From Ignavibacteria bacterium (lineage in GTDB: Bacteria > Bacteroidota > Ignavibacteria > Tepidaquicellales > Tepidaquicellaceae), in contig JBAZNU010000008.1 of NCBI GenBank assembly GCA_041649015.1, forward strand, positions 62,001 to 126,000: a stretch of 64,000 bases of DNA, written 5' to 3'. Positions within the stretch are counted from its first letter, which is position 1. Every line of letters begins with the position of its first letter. Positions 52,809-62,711 of the stretch are shown here, piece after piece. A model generated the notes under the pieces. That model was given only the letters and a program-made list of their open reading frames with translations, was not told where the DNA came from and did not search any database. A program made the position numbers and the translations under genes.

Positions 52809-54011
52809 TTAATCTTTCGGTATTATTATTGACGAATCTCCGTAACTTAAAAATCTAAAATCATTATTCAAAGCATATTCATATATCTTTTTCCAATCTG
52901 GTCCAGTAAACGCCGAAACAAGTAAAAGCAATGTCGAAGTCGGTAAATGAAAATTTGTAACAAGTATATCAACGAGTTTGAACTTATAACCTGGTATTAT
53001 CATAAGACTTGTACTTCCTTCTATTGTATCAGTTCCACTCTTATCCAGCCTTTTTATAAGATTCTTAATCGCTTGCTCAGGTTCCGGTAAATCCTTGCTC
53101 ATAAATTCATACACTTCCCATTGCTTTATATTAAACCCATCTTTTTCAGTAAATACACCAAGCCAGTACAGACTCTCAAGCGTTCTTACACTCGTTGTCC
53201 CGATCGCAATTTTCTTTTTATGATTGTTGTTAAGCAGGTTCTCCAGAAAACTCTTTCTTACTGTGAAAATTTCTTTGTGCATTCTGTGTTCATACACGTC
53301 ATTGGTTTTCATGGGTTTGAAAGTTCCTGCACCAACATTCAATGTTATAAAATCAAAGCAAATATTTCTCTCATTCAATCCGTTTAATACCTCTTTTGTG
53401 AAGTGCAGTCCTGCTGTTGGAGCAGCTACTGAACCTTCTGTGTCTGCAAAAACTGTTTGGTATCTTTCACCGTCTGATATTTCAGCTTTTCTTTTAATGT
53501 ATGGCGGAAGGGGAGTGGTTCCTGCATTGCTCATTACCTCTGAAAAACTGTACCCTCCCTCCCACTTGAACTTTATACTGAATCCATCTGTATCTTTTCT
53601 TGTCTTTTCTGCATATAGTTGCACAGCTTTGTTATCTATAGTGAAATCTTTTACGAGTATTTCATCCCTCCATTTGCTTGCATTTCCTACTAAACAGTTC
53701 CATTCTGATTCATTCATGCTTTCGAAAGCTTTCTCAATTCCCTTCCCAATCGGTTCTAAACAGAATATTTCTATCTTTGCCCCGGTCTCTTTTTTAAAGA
53801 AAATTCTCGCATTTATTACTTTTGTATTGTTGAATATCATAAAGGAATTATTTGGCAGGCATTCATTAATATCTCTGAATGTTTTCTCGGTTATATTTCC
53901 TTTGTCATAGAATAAAAGTTTTGATGCAGCCCTTTCTGGTAAGGGTTTCTGAGCTATCCTTTCTTCCGGTAGCTCGTAATTGTATTCCTCAATATTTATT
54001 CTCTTATCCAA
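52809..54011 (-). CDS. queA: S-adenosylmethionine:tRNA ribosyltransferase-isomerase
   Basis: 400 residues. It transfers and isomerises the ribose of SAM onto 7-aminomethyl-7-deazaguanosine in tRNA, giving epoxyqueuosine at the wobble position of Asn, Asp, His and Tyr tRNAs. Recognised by the N-terminal YNYELPEERIAQKPLPERAASKLL, FNNTKVINARIFFKKETGAKIE, AAPTAGLHFTKEVL, LNVGAGTFKP, HKEIFTV, and the final TNFHLPTSTLLLLVSAFTG ... YRFLSYGD-like FRFLSYGDSSII. It is about 50 residues longer than E. coli QueA. The start adjoins the malQ stop directly; no other queuosine gene is nearby. Confidence 0.95.
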   Translation of the reverse strand: MDKRINIEEYNYELPEERIAQKPLPERAASKLLFYDKGNITEKTFRDINECLPNNSFMIFNNTKVINARIFFKKETGAKIEIFCLEPIGKGIEKAFESMNESEWNCLVGNASKWRDEILVKDFTIDNKAVQLYAEKTRKDTDGFSIKFKWEGGYSFSEVMSNAGTTPLPPYIKRKAEISDGERYQTVFADTEGSVAAPTAGLHFTKEVLNGLNERNICFDFITLNVGAGTFKPMKTNDVYEHRMHKEIFTVRKSFLENLLNNNHKKKIAIGTTSVRTLESLYWLGVFTEKDGFNIKQWEVYEFMSKDLPEPEQAIKNLIKRLDKSGTDTIEGSTSLMIIPGYKFKLVDILVTNFHLPTSTLLLLVSAFTGPDWKKIYEYALNNDFRFLSYGDSSIIIPKD

Positions 54012-55856
54012 TTAAACTCTGTCGAATTTAGAGTTCATTTCGTATATCTCTTTGTTAATATTTAATCTACATATTTTCTCAAGTTTAAAAGGTAGCACCG
54101 CTGTCCAGTTCTCGTCATTCACAACACCCGGAAAGTTAATCCTGATTGACCTTTCTTCGGCTATTCTTAAAAAATTCTCATCAAGGCATAAGTACTCCTG
54201 CAGTAAATGAATACAGAATATTGAATCTGTTCCGCAAACGAAATTAAGAATTTTCCTTATGAAATCTGTTGTTACCTTTCCGTTTTCTCTGAAAAAATTC
54301 ATTTCCTTTTCACTGCTGAAAACTCTTTTAACAAATTTTTCCTTTTCTCCGTAGCTCTCATCATAAAGTATCACTAAATCCCAGTTATTTTCTGTTTTCA
54401 AACCTAAAATATCTAAAAACTTTTCTCTTGTTTTAATTTCTTGTTTCCAGTATAACCTGTTATAATTAGAATTCTCAAGGTCGAACAATTTGACTTTAAC
54501 CTCATTAATTTGCTCAGTGTCAAAACCCTTATTCTTTAGAAGTCTTTCAAATAGTAATCCGTCTATAGTTCCGGCTTCATTGTGCCACCATTCTATTAAT
54601 GAAGAAGAATCATGTGTCGAGACAGTAGCCGCTGTCAGCCAGCGGAATTTCTCTCTCGGGATGAAATCATTCGCATCTTTTATCCATCTTTGTACATCCA
54701 TTCCGGGTATTCCGTATTCCCAAAGAACACGCGCTGAACATTCAGGTACCGTTCCGAGGTCTTCTGCACATGGAAGTAATCTTGATTTATAAACTATTGA
54801 ATCAAGTATCTTCTTTCCTGACTCTTCCCATACGTTTGCATCCTCCGGAGAAAATTTACCGTTCAATCCCCCCGTTTCTTCAGGTTGCATTCTGTCTATC
54901 GTCCATACCCTGAAAAATCCTACAAAATGATCAATCCTGTACATGTCATAAAAGTTTTCTGCATACATTAGCCTGTCTGTGAAATATTTATGTCCGTCAC
55001 TTTCTAATGTTGCCCTGTTATACGGCGGCATACCCCATCGTTGTCCGTTGGCAAAATACATATCGGGCGGGGCTCCCGATTGTAAACTAAGCTCAAAGTA
55101 ATTCCTTCTCGACCACACATCACAGCTGTCGCGGCTTACCAGAAATGGTATATCTCCCATTATCAATACGCCTTTTTCAGCAGCGTATTTCTTAGCACTC
55201 TTAAACTGCTCATATAGTTGCCATTGTACCCAGTAATGAAAATGTATCTTCTCAAAGTTTTCTTTCTCAAATTCTTTTATCCGGTCTGCATCCCTTAACC
55301 TGTAATGCTCATCCCAGCTTTCCCATGTTTCGTTTCCGTTTATATGTTTAAGTACTTTATATACCGCATAATCTTCAATCCAGTACTTGTTTCCTTCTAC
55401 GTATTTATCAAACCTCCTTATTCCCTTTGTGTATGAACGTTTGTATATCCTCCATAAAAGCTCTATCTTGTTCTGCTTGATTGCGTAGTTGACCTTGTTG
55501 TTTGTATTGCTGAATTTTTGCCTTAATTCTCTTATATCCCTTTTGAAAGGTACTAAGTTAACTTCCTTTAGTGATTGTAATGATATGTACATCGGATCTA
55601 ACGCAAAAGAGGAAACACAGTTATAAGGTGCATAGTCATACCCGGTATCATTCAGCGGTAATAACTGAAGTATTGTATTCCCTGTCTGTACGCACCATTG
55701 CACTATCAGTTTTATATCGGGTATCTCGCCTATGCCAATGCTTTTCTTTGATTTTACTGAAAATAACGGAACTGCAACACCTGCTCGCCTATTAAAACCA
55801 ATTTTTTCCCATTTATCAGCAGTCTTGCTTTCTTTCAAAAAACTATAATCTATCAT
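54012..55856 (-). CDS. malQ: 4-alpha-glucanotransferase (amylomaltase, GH77)
   Basis: About 614 residues from the ATG at 55856 (an in-frame TTG lies at 55871). It transfers alpha-1,4-glucan segments between maltodextrins, in glycogen turnover. GH77 motifs: RRAGVAVPLFSVKSKKSIGIGE at the N-terminus, YRIDHFVGFFRVW holding the nucleophile-region Asp, CAEDLGTVP with the general acid/base region, and STHDSSSLIEWW with the conserved His-Asp. The start overlaps the GH57 stop by 14 nt, so translation is likely coupled. The C-terminal ~100 residues are less conserved. Confidence 0.92.
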   Translation of the reverse strand: MIDYSFLKESKTADKWEKIGFNRRAGVAVPLFSVKSKKSIGIGEIPDIKLIVQWCVQTGNTILQLLPLNDTGYDYAPYNCVSSFALDPMYISLQSLKEVNLVPFKRDIRELRQKFSNTNNKVNYAIKQNKIELLWRIYKRSYTKGIRRFDKYVEGNKYWIEDYAVYKVLKHINGNETWESWDEHYRLRDADRIKEFEKENFEKIHFHYWVQWQLYEQFKSAKKYAAEKGVLIMGDIPFLVSRDSCDVWSRRNYFELSLQSGAPPDMYFANGQRWGMPPYNRATLESDGHKYFTDRLMYAENFYDMYRIDHFVGFFRVWTIDRMQPEETGGLNGKFSPEDANVWEESGKKILDSIVYKSRLLPCAEDLGTVPECSARVLWEYGIPGMDVQRWIKDANDFIPREKFRWLTAATVSTHDSSSLIEWWHNEAGTIDGLLFERLLKNKGFDTEQINEVKVKLFDLENSNYNRLYWKQEIKTREKFLDILGLKTENNWDLVILYDESYGEKEKFVKRVFSSEKEMNFFRENGKVTTDFIRKILNFVCGTDSIFCIHLLQEYLCLDENFLRIAEERSIRINFPGVVNDENWTAVLPFKLEKICRLNINKEIYEMNSKFDRV

Positions 55857-57357
55857 TTTTCTCTGTTCCAATTTTCAAATATATTTCTTTTCCGTTCTTG
55901 AATTCAGGTATGTTGCTCTTAGCTTTTTCGAGCTCATCGAGAAATTCATCGTGTAAAGAAATTCCGGAAATACTTTCTCCAAGCTCTATTGCTCGCTTTG
56001 AATATTCCAGAACTTTTTTAGATTCTATACCTGATATATCAGAAAAAAACCATCCGCAGCTCGTAAACATAAGCATTGAATATCTTTGCATCTCAAGCAG
56101 TTTAATCGCTTTATCTGTATCAGCTTTGCTTAATTTCTTAATCGCATGTTCTGCAAAAAATCCTTTTCTATCCCCTTTTAATATAATGTTAATGTAATCG
56201 TTTCGTGCATTCCAGACATTCTTAAAATATTTCTTTCCTTCTAATTCATACAGTATTCCCAGTTTGCTGTTAAGATGGTTGAATGCATTTCTTAAATGCC
56301 TTCTCCATCTTTGATTCCAGCCGTCATGCCCGCCTGTGTGACATCCGCAGTTCTTCTTCCATCTCGCAACACCGTGTACGCAGCTCCATGAAGTACCCTC
56401 ACCTCTGTTTCCTTCGTTTAATGTTACTTCGTACTCAGGTTCGTGCAGCGATAGATACTCACCATAGTTTACTACTTTGTATCCGTTTGCTTCGGCATAC
56501 TCTGTGAGCAAAAACGCTATCGTTCTTTCTGTAAAATGTTTGTGATGTCCGAATGTCTCCCCGTCAACTGCCATCGATATAAGCTGGTCTTCTTTGAAAT
56601 TGCTAATCTTTGCTGAATCAATTTTTTCCATTAATCTTTTCGAATCATATACTACATCATCAAACGCAAGACCTTTAGAAAGCGCCCCGTCATAGAAAAA
56701 TATATCTATATAACCGAATTGTCTCTTAGAAAAAAATCTGTACGGAATTTTAGTGTTGATTCTGCCCCCGATTACTTCTTCCCAGTTTGACGTCCCTATC
56801 TTCCTTATCTTTTCTGCCTGTGACGGATCAAGTATTGTAAACCTTATCCCTTCTTCAATAAGTACTTCCATTGTCGCATTGTTGCACGCCGTCTCCGATA
56901 GCCATATTCCTTCGGGTTTTCTGCCGAATCTGTATTCAAAATCCTTAACACCCCATCTGACCTGCGTTGTCTTGTCTCTTTTGTTTGCAAGAGGCATTAT
57001 TATATGGTTGTAAACCTGTGCTATAGCATTACCGTGACCGTTGTGTTCTGAAATGCTCTTCTTGTCAGCTTCTATTATTCTGTCGTATGTGTTTTTGTGC
57101 TCTTCTTCAATCCAGTTAAGTAGTGTAGGTCCGAAATTAAAGTTGAGATATTCGTAATTATTTACACTTCTTAAAACTTTTCCCGTGTCGTCAACTATCA
57201 CAGCCTCTGAATTTGGTTTATAGCATTCCTGAAATATCCTTTCGTTCCAGTTGTGAAATGGAGCCGCCGATGGCTGCTGCTCAATCAAGTTCGTCCATGG
57301 ATTTTCTCTAGGAGGCTGGTAAAAATGTCCGTGTATGCATAAATGTAATTTCATCAC
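55843..57357 (-). CDS. Glycoside hydrolase family 57 protein
   Basis: 504 residues. The N-terminus LHLCIHGHFYQPPRENPW has the conserved GH57 His-x-His. Further hallmarks are GVKDFEYRFGRKPEGIWLSETACNNATMEVLIEEGI, containing the Glu candidate, and MAVDGETFGHHKHFTERT, containing the Asp/Glu-His region. A Cys-rich stretch GTSWSCVHGVARWKKNCGCHTGGHDG follows. Proteins of this subgroup often carry a DUF3536 C-terminal half and are longer, so this seems a compact version. It is expected to act on alpha-glucan. It lies directly between glgB (0-nt gap) and malQ. Confidence 0.85.
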   Translation of the reverse strand: MMKLHLCIHGHFYQPPRENPWTNLIEQQPSAAPFHNWNERIFQECYKPNSEAVIVDDTGKVLRSVNNYEYLNFNFGPTLLNWIEEEHKNTYDRIIEADKKSISEHNGHGNAIAQVYNHIIMPLANKRDKTTQVRWGVKDFEYRFGRKPEGIWLSETACNNATMEVLIEEGIRFTILDPSQAEKIRKIGTSNWEEVIGGRINTKIPYRFFSKRQFGYIDIFFYDGALSKGLAFDDVVYDSKRLMEKIDSAKISNFKEDQLISMAVDGETFGHHKHFTERTIAFLLTEYAEANGYKVVNYGEYLSLHEPEYEVTLNEGNRGEGTSWSCVHGVARWKKNCGCHTGGHDGWNQRWRRHLRNAFNHLNSKLGILYELEGKKYFKNVWNARNDYINIILKGDRKGFFAEHAIKKLSKADTDKAIKLLEMQRYSMLMFTSCGWFFSDISGIESKKVLEYSKRAIELGESISGISLHDEFLDELEKAKSNIPEFKNGKEIYLKIGTEKNDRL

Positions 57358-59565
57358 TTACTCCCTTTCATACACAAATACATTAGCTCCAAGTGGCGGC
57401 AGGTTTATTCTAACTGAGTTCTCCCAGTTGAATCTTCTCTCCTTCGTTGTGTGTACCCCTCCACCGTTACCGACTCCGCTGCCTCCGTATTCAAGTGCAT
57501 CTGTGTTAAGTATTTCTCTGTAGTAACCTTCAAAAGGTACACCTATTATATAATTCTCTCTTACTACAGGTGTGAAATTAAAAGTGAACATTACTGACTG
57601 TTTACCGTCTCTCGATTTTCTTATAAATGCAATTACTGAGTTCTCCCAATCGGAAAAATCGAGCCATTCAAATCCTTCGTTCTTAAAATCTATGTCGCTC
57701 AAAGCTCTGTAACTTTTATATAAAGAATTCAGGTCCTTTACTAAGAGATTAACCTTTTTATGCATGTCAAAGTCTGCAAGATACCAGTCAATGTTGCTAT
57801 CGCAATTCCATTCATTGTACATCGCAATATCATTTCCCATAAAGTTTAATTTCTTTCCCGGATGTCCGAACATAAAACCAAAAAAGAGTCTTAAGTTCGC
57901 AAACTTCTGCCATGCATCTCCGGGCATTTTTTCAAACAGTGTTCTCTTTCCATGTACAACCTCATCGTGTGATATAGGCAGTATAAAATTCTCGCTGAAT
58001 GCATACCACATGGAAAATGTTATCAGATTATGATGATACTTTCTGTGTACAGGGTCATTAGAAAAATATTTAAGTATATCATTCATCCATCCCATGTTCC
58101 ATTTCATGTCAAAGCCTAGCCCGCCGAGATATACAGGCAGCGTTACACCCGGAAAAGCTGTGCTTTCCTCCGCTATCATCACTACTCCTTTGAAGTATTC
58201 GTGTACTTTTACATTTAACTCTTTTATGAATTCTATCGCTTCAAGATTTTCTCTTCCGCCGTAAATATTCGGTTCCCATTCTCCTTCTTTTCTTGAATAA
58301 TCAAGATATAGCATCGAGGCTACCGCATCTACGCGCAGTCCGTCTATGTGATACTTGTCTAACCAGTATATTGCATTCGATATCAGAAAATTTCTTACTT
58401 CATTCCTTCCGTAATCAAACACAAAAGTTCCCCAGTCCATGTGGTAACCCTTCTTCCAGCTTTTGTATGCATATAGCTGTGAACCGTCAAAACTCGCAAG
58501 TCCGTGTTCATCGCTCGGGAAATGGGCTGGTACCCAGTCAAGAATTACCCCTATTCCTGAATTATGACAGTAATCAACAAACCACATGAAATCTTTTGCC
58601 GTACCGAATCTGCTCGTTGGTGCAAAATAATTTATTACCTGATATCCCCACGACTGATCAAGTGGATGCTCCATAATAGGCATTAGCTCTACGTGTGTGT
58701 AACCCATTTCCTTTACATAATTCACAACCTCTATCGCAAGGTCTTTATAATTTAAAAACCCTCCTTCCTCATTTCTTTTAAAACTTCCGGGATGCAATTC
58801 GTATATTGATATCGCTTCTTTTTGAAAATCAAAACCCTCTCTCTTTTTCATCCATTCTTCGTCGTTCCATTCAAACCCTTCAATATTGCAGACTATTGAA
58901 CCCGTCTTCGGTCTTACTTCCATCTGAAATGCATATGGGTCGCTTTTAAAAAACACGTCACCCTCCCAAGGCTTTAATCCGTACTTATATACTTCCCCTT
59001 CGTCAATGCCGGGTATGAAAAGAGCCCAGACTCCCGAGCCGTTTACGTTGTGCATTGGAAAATTTCCGATACCCCATTGATTAAAATTTCCTGTTACGCA
59101 AACCGCCTGTACGCTCGGTGCCCATACAACAAACTCAACACCCTTTACTCCTCTTTTTTCTTTCACCCTTGCTCCGAAATTATCATAACTCTTATGAAGA
59201 CTACCCGTACCCAGCAGGTAAAGGTCAAAATCTGTTATATCTGTATGAAAGCTGTATGGGTCTTCCATTTCGATTGGATACCCTTCCGAATATTTCACGC
59301 TGAATTTATTACTAAATTCTTCTGCTACATTCCTGAAACTTGCCTGAAATAAATCCGACCCTTCTACACGCTTCATGACTTGCTCTTTCCTCGTTTGTAT
59401 TGCTGGTATTATTCTTACTTCTTCTGCATTTGGAAAATAACAGTTAACAAAGAACTCTTTCTTCTCGCTGTTGTAATGCGGTCCGAGTATATCAAATGGA
59501 TTGATATTCTCAAAATTTACTATTTTTTGATAATTGTCTTTCGTAAACTTTCTGAAACTAATCAC
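57358..59565 (-). CDS. glgB: 1,4-alpha-glucan branching enzyme (GH13, GlgB)
   Basis: 735 residues, normal for GlgB with an N-terminal extension. It makes alpha-1,6 branches in glycogen. Modules: N-terminal beta domain (about 15-100), CBM48 (VVWAPSVQAVCVTGNFNQWG), the GH13 barrel with ILDWVPAHFP (region I), GLRVDAVASMLYLDY with the nucleophile Asp (II), MIAEESTAFP with the acid Glu (III) and PISHDEVVHGK (IV), then a C-terminal beta domain. The start is GTG at 59565, supported by AGGA 6-7 nt upstream. It heads the GH57-malQ-queA-desulfhydrase run. Confidence 0.95.
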   Translation of the reverse strand: MISFRKFTKDNYQKIVNFENINPFDILGPHYNSEKKEFFVNCYFPNAEEVRIIPAIQTRKEQVMKRVEGSDLFQASFRNVAEEFSNKFSVKYSEGYPIEMEDPYSFHTDITDFDLYLLGTGSLHKSYDNFGARVKEKRGVKGVEFVVWAPSVQAVCVTGNFNQWGIGNFPMHNVNGSGVWALFIPGIDEGEVYKYGLKPWEGDVFFKSDPYAFQMEVRPKTGSIVCNIEGFEWNDEEWMKKREGFDFQKEAISIYELHPGSFKRNEEGGFLNYKDLAIEVVNYVKEMGYTHVELMPIMEHPLDQSWGYQVINYFAPTSRFGTAKDFMWFVDYCHNSGIGVILDWVPAHFPSDEHGLASFDGSQLYAYKSWKKGYHMDWGTFVFDYGRNEVRNFLISNAIYWLDKYHIDGLRVDAVASMLYLDYSRKEGEWEPNIYGGRENLEAIEFIKELNVKVHEYFKGVVMIAEESTAFPGVTLPVYLGGLGFDMKWNMGWMNDILKYFSNDPVHRKYHHNLITFSMWYAFSENFILPISHDEVVHGKRTLFEKMPGDAWQKFANLRLFFGFMFGHPGKKLNFMGNDIAMYNEWNCDSNIDWYLADFDMHKKVNLLVKDLNSLYKSYRALSDIDFKNEGFEWLDFSDWENSVIAFIRKSRDGKQSVMFTFNFTPVVRENYIIGVPFEGYYREILNTDALEYGGSGVGNGGGVHTTKERRFNWENSVRINLPPLGANVFVYERE

Positions 59566-59688
59566 ATTTATTCCTGTTAATAATTTAATTTATATTATAC
59601 AAATTCATTTTGCGAACACAAAAATAACTCCTTGATTTATTTGATTATATGCAAAAACAATCTTAATCTTTAAAGATACTGTTCTGTA

Positions 59689-61008
59689 TTAACCCTTTTT
59701 TAATATCATGTATCCTACTATTCCCGAAAACAAAGATCCGGTTATTATTCCTATCTTTGCAAAATCAATCAGTTCCTGATTGTTGAATGCCAGCGAACCT
59801 ATAAATAAACTCATCGTAAAGCCAATCCCGGCTAAAAATCCGGTTCCGATAATCTGTCGTAAACTCGAACCCGTAGGTAATACTCCTAATCCAAGCTTCA
59901 CAGCTGCCATCGAAAATAATCCTACACCAAGTACTTTGCCTATAAATAAGCCGGCTATTATTCCTAAAGTTACTCCGTTTATTACACCGCCGCTTACTCC
60001 TCCCAATGATACTCCGGCATTTGCAAGTGCGAAAACAGGCATGATGAAAAATGCAACGTATGGATGTAGTTTATGCTCAAGTCTGTGTGCTGGGGCTGTT
60101 GCTTTTTCGCAATTCTCTTCTATTGTGTATAGTACTTCGTTCACTGACACCGAAATCCTGTTCTCATCCTTAACAAGATCCCTTTCTTTCATCTCTGCCA
60201 GTGCATCGCTTGTTTCATCAAAAAACTTCTTGCCGTTCATTCGAGTCTTTGTCGGTATCGTAAATGCAAGTACCACACCTGCAATCGTTGCATGCACGCC
60301 GCTCTTCAAAAATAAAAACCATAGTACTAATCCGAATAAAATATACACAAGCGGTGACTTAATCTGCAGGTAATTTAATACTATCAAAATTATAAGCACT
60401 ATTCCTGCAGCACCGAGCATCATTAAAGAAATATTTGTTGAATAAAAGACGGCAATAACTATTACTGCACCAAGATCATCAATTATTGCAACTGCTGTTA
60501 GAAATATTTTCAGCGCAAACGGTACTCGGTTACCAAGTATTGAAAGTATTCCTATTGCAAATGCAATGTCAGTTGCCATCGGAATACCCCATCCTTGTGC
60601 AGCTTCGCCTGTACTGTTTATCGAGAAGTAAATAATAGCAGGAAATATCATCCCGCCCAATGCCGCAACAGCAGGCATTACAGCATTCTTTACACTCGAT
60701 AGCTCTCCTATGAGAAGTTCTCTTTTTATCTCAAGTCCTACAACGAAGAAAAACACAACCATTAAACCGTCGTTTATCCAGTGTAAAAAATCTTTCTCAA
60801 TCTTAAATTCACCGAAACCGAAACTTACCTTGCTTGACCAGATGCTGAAATATGATGAAGCTAGTGGACTGTTTGCCCATACAATAGCAACTATTGCAAC
60901 TGCGATTAATAATAAACCGCTTGCTTGCTCTAATTGAAAAAACCTTATGGCAGGCTTTAAAATTTTACGAATCCTCGGATTCTCTACTACTTCTATTTTC
61001 TTTTTCAT
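59689..61008 (-). CDS. nhaA: Na+/H+ antiporter NhaA
   Basis: 439 residues, 12 membrane helices expected. NhaA exchanges two protons for one sodium, removing Na+ and regulating pH. Signature regions are WINDGLMVVFFFVVGLEIKREL, GWGIPMATDIAFAIGIL and LTAVAIIDDLGAVIVIAVFY, whose Asp-Asp pair is the transport site. HATIAGVVLAFTIPTKTRM and LGVGLFSMAAVKLGLG follow. A longer hydrophilic loop (about 270-310, EMKERDLVKDENRISVSVNEVLYTIEENCEKATAPAHRLEH) is typical of the longer NhaA group. AAAAGGA precedes the ATG. It appears monocistronic. Confidence 0.96.
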   Translation of the reverse strand: MKKKIEVVENPRIRKILKPAIRFFQLEQASGLLLIAVAIVAIVWANSPLASSYFSIWSSKVSFGFGEFKIEKDFLHWINDGLMVVFFFVVGLEIKRELLIGELSSVKNAVMPAVAALGGMIFPAIIYFSINSTGEAAQGWGIPMATDIAFAIGILSILGNRVPFALKIFLTAVAIIDDLGAVIVIAVFYSTNISLMMLGAAGIVLIILIVLNYLQIKSPLVYILFGLVLWFLFLKSGVHATIAGVVLAFTIPTKTRMNGKKFFDETSDALAEMKERDLVKDENRISVSVNEVLYTIEENCEKATAPAHRLEHKLHPYVAFFIMPVFALANAGVSLGGVSGGVINGVTLGIIAGLFIGKVLGVGLFSMAAVKLGLGVLPTGSSLRQIIGTGFLAGIGFTMSLFIGSLAFNNQELIDFAKIGIITGSLFSGIVGYMILKKG

Positions 61009-61809
61009 TCCTTTTCAAATTATTAATTGTCTCGTAATTATTTTTATAAATATTATATAATTATGCAAAGATGATAATTCGATTTGCTGTCAATTCATTC
61101 AAATAAATCGGGTATCATCCGAATCGTTTATTATTGTGCTTTATTCTGTCATCAGTCGAGATGCTCCTCGAACTATGTATTTTGCTGTTTTATCAATTAA
61201 AAGCTTTATATTTATAACCAAATAAATCTGCTTTTTGTTCAAAAATCTGGTGGAATTATCTATTTATTTTTTATATTATGCTGTGTTTTTACTAAAAAAA
61301 TCATCTGAAATCAAAGGAAATACAAAAAATATTATTCCGATCTTGATTTGTGGAACTCAATTACTTATATTTGTGTTATTTTAAATGCAATATAATTAAA
61401 ATATCAAAAACACTTCATCTTTTCTGGATAAGTTGAGAATAATAATCCATTCCTAACTCCGGTTCATATCCACTTCAACTCCACTTCCAATTCACTATAA
61501 TTATACATTATTAAGTCCTTACTTAGGGGGCGTTCGGTCATAAACCCGTCTTACTAACTTATAATCATACTGTCAATAAACTTAAATTGTACTTCCCTTC
61601 ACTGTTGTTTTATGTTCTACCATTATAGTAATTTATCCTCATTTCTCTTTATTTAATTCAATCCGTAAAAAAATCATCAACCTTCATAAAATATGTTTTG
61701 CATTTTGATATTACCAATTTCTAATTATATTGAATAAAGTAATTAATTAATTTAAGAATGACTTTCCCGAATAGATATGTCATTTTTTAAAATTTAAATA
61801 TACAGTTAT
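61009..61809. other. Long divergent intergenic region
   Basis: 801 bp between nhaA (minus) and the zinc-ribbon gene (plus) with no credible ORF, tRNA or conserved RNA recognised. It is very AT-rich, apart from a GGGGGCG patch near 61526-61532, and contains the 11-bp-period array at 61452-61506. Confidence 0.55.
61452..61506. repeat. Short 11-bp-period tandem array (about 5 units)
   Basis: Units begin at 61452, 61463, 61474, 61485 and 61496. TTCATATCCAC (61463), TTCAACTCCAC (61474) and TTCCAATTCAC (61485) share TTC at the start and CAC at the end. The flanking units are degenerate. The sequence is unlike the other arrays but the period is the same. Confidence 0.7.
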
Positions 61810-62673
61810 ATGTATAATACTCTTTCCCTGAGTCTTAAGTGTCCTCATTGTAGTAAATCTTTGATGGATTCTGAAGTCCTCATCGATAATGAAGCAAGTA
61901 TTGCCTTACAAATCGAAATTGCCAACACGAAAGGAAAAATAAACCTCAGCTCTATCTACGGTAGTTTTAATTATTCTTCAGCTGTTGAAAATCCTGTCGA
62001 TAGAATTGCTGTCTTCTCTTGCCCGCACTGCGGCAAGGATATTAAATCGGCCTCGTCGTGCAAACTATGTAATGCTCCTATGGCTTCTCTCGTACTTGAT
62101 ATCGGAGGGAAGGTTAGCTTTTGTACTCGCTCGGGATGCCGGAATCATACTGTCGAAATAGAGGACCTCAATAATGCTCTCAGAAAATTTCACCAGGTTT
62201 ACGGTTTCGAAAGTTCTCTGCCCGAAAGAAAGCCCGATGAAATTCATACCCATGTACATGTAGATGAGAACTTGGAAATTATTGAAGCAGGAACTTTCCT
62301 TCAGGCATATTGTCCGCATTGCAGGAAGAGTTTGATAGAAGCTGAAATGCTTAAGTTAAAACTCGTAAATGATAAAAATGAATCCGGGGATATTTTGCTC
62401 AGTCCGTACCTGAATGTATTTTCTGCTAAATCAACCTTGTTCCTTACTGAGGGGAAACCTGTTGGTGATTTACGATGCTTTCATTGCGACCATACTTTAA
62501 TGGTCGAGAATAAACAATGCCATTCCTGTGGGTCTCCTATTTGTGGCGTCTCTATTAGTGCCCGCTCTAAGCTTATTGACTTTTTTATCTGCACTAAAAA
62601 AGGATGCAGATGGCACGGACTTAGCGAAGAGGATATTAACAATATCAAACTTGATGAAAGCCTTGAATGGTAG
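61810..62673 (+). CDS. Protein with two copies of a zinc-ribbon module
   Basis: 287 residues, no signal peptide. The protein is an internal duplication. Each half (about 1-125 and 160-280) has a CPHC pair near its start, then a CPHC or CFHC pair, a closely following CxxC (CKLC; CHSC) and a CTRSGC or CTKKGC ending with R-x-H. That gives about eight Cys per half, enough for two zinc ribbons each. The central linker holds HTHVHVDENLEI. No enzyme motif is seen. It lies 38 nt upstream of the NuoE-like gene on the same strand, so a role in assembling or regulating that redox complex is plausible but unproven. No clear ribosome site precedes the ATG. Confidence 0.75.
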   Translation: MYNTLSLSLKCPHCSKSLMDSEVLIDNEASIALQIEIANTKGKINLSSIYGSFNYSSAVENPVDRIAVFSCPHCGKDIKSASSCKLCNAPMASLVLDIGGKVSFCTRSGCRNHTVEIEDLNNALRKFHQVYGFESSLPERKPDEIHTHVHVDENLEIIEAGTFLQAYCPHCRKSLIEAEMLKLKLVNDKNESGDILLSPYLNVFSAKSTLFLTEGKPVGDLRCFHCDHTLMVENKQCHSCGSPICGVSISARSKLIDFFICTKKGCRWHGLSEEDINNIKLDESLEW

Positions 62674-62711
62674 TACGCTGTTTTAATTTATTATATTAAT
62701 TATATTTTCTT

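Noticed and set aside
53224..53910. A 228-codon plus-strand frame opposite queA
   Set aside because: queA is a clear full-length family member on the other strand; this frame has no recognisable motifs.
59780..60373. A 197-codon plus-strand frame opposite nhaA
   Set aside because: Antisense to the conserved NhaA core, with Pro/Ser-rich composition from complemented hydrophobic codons.
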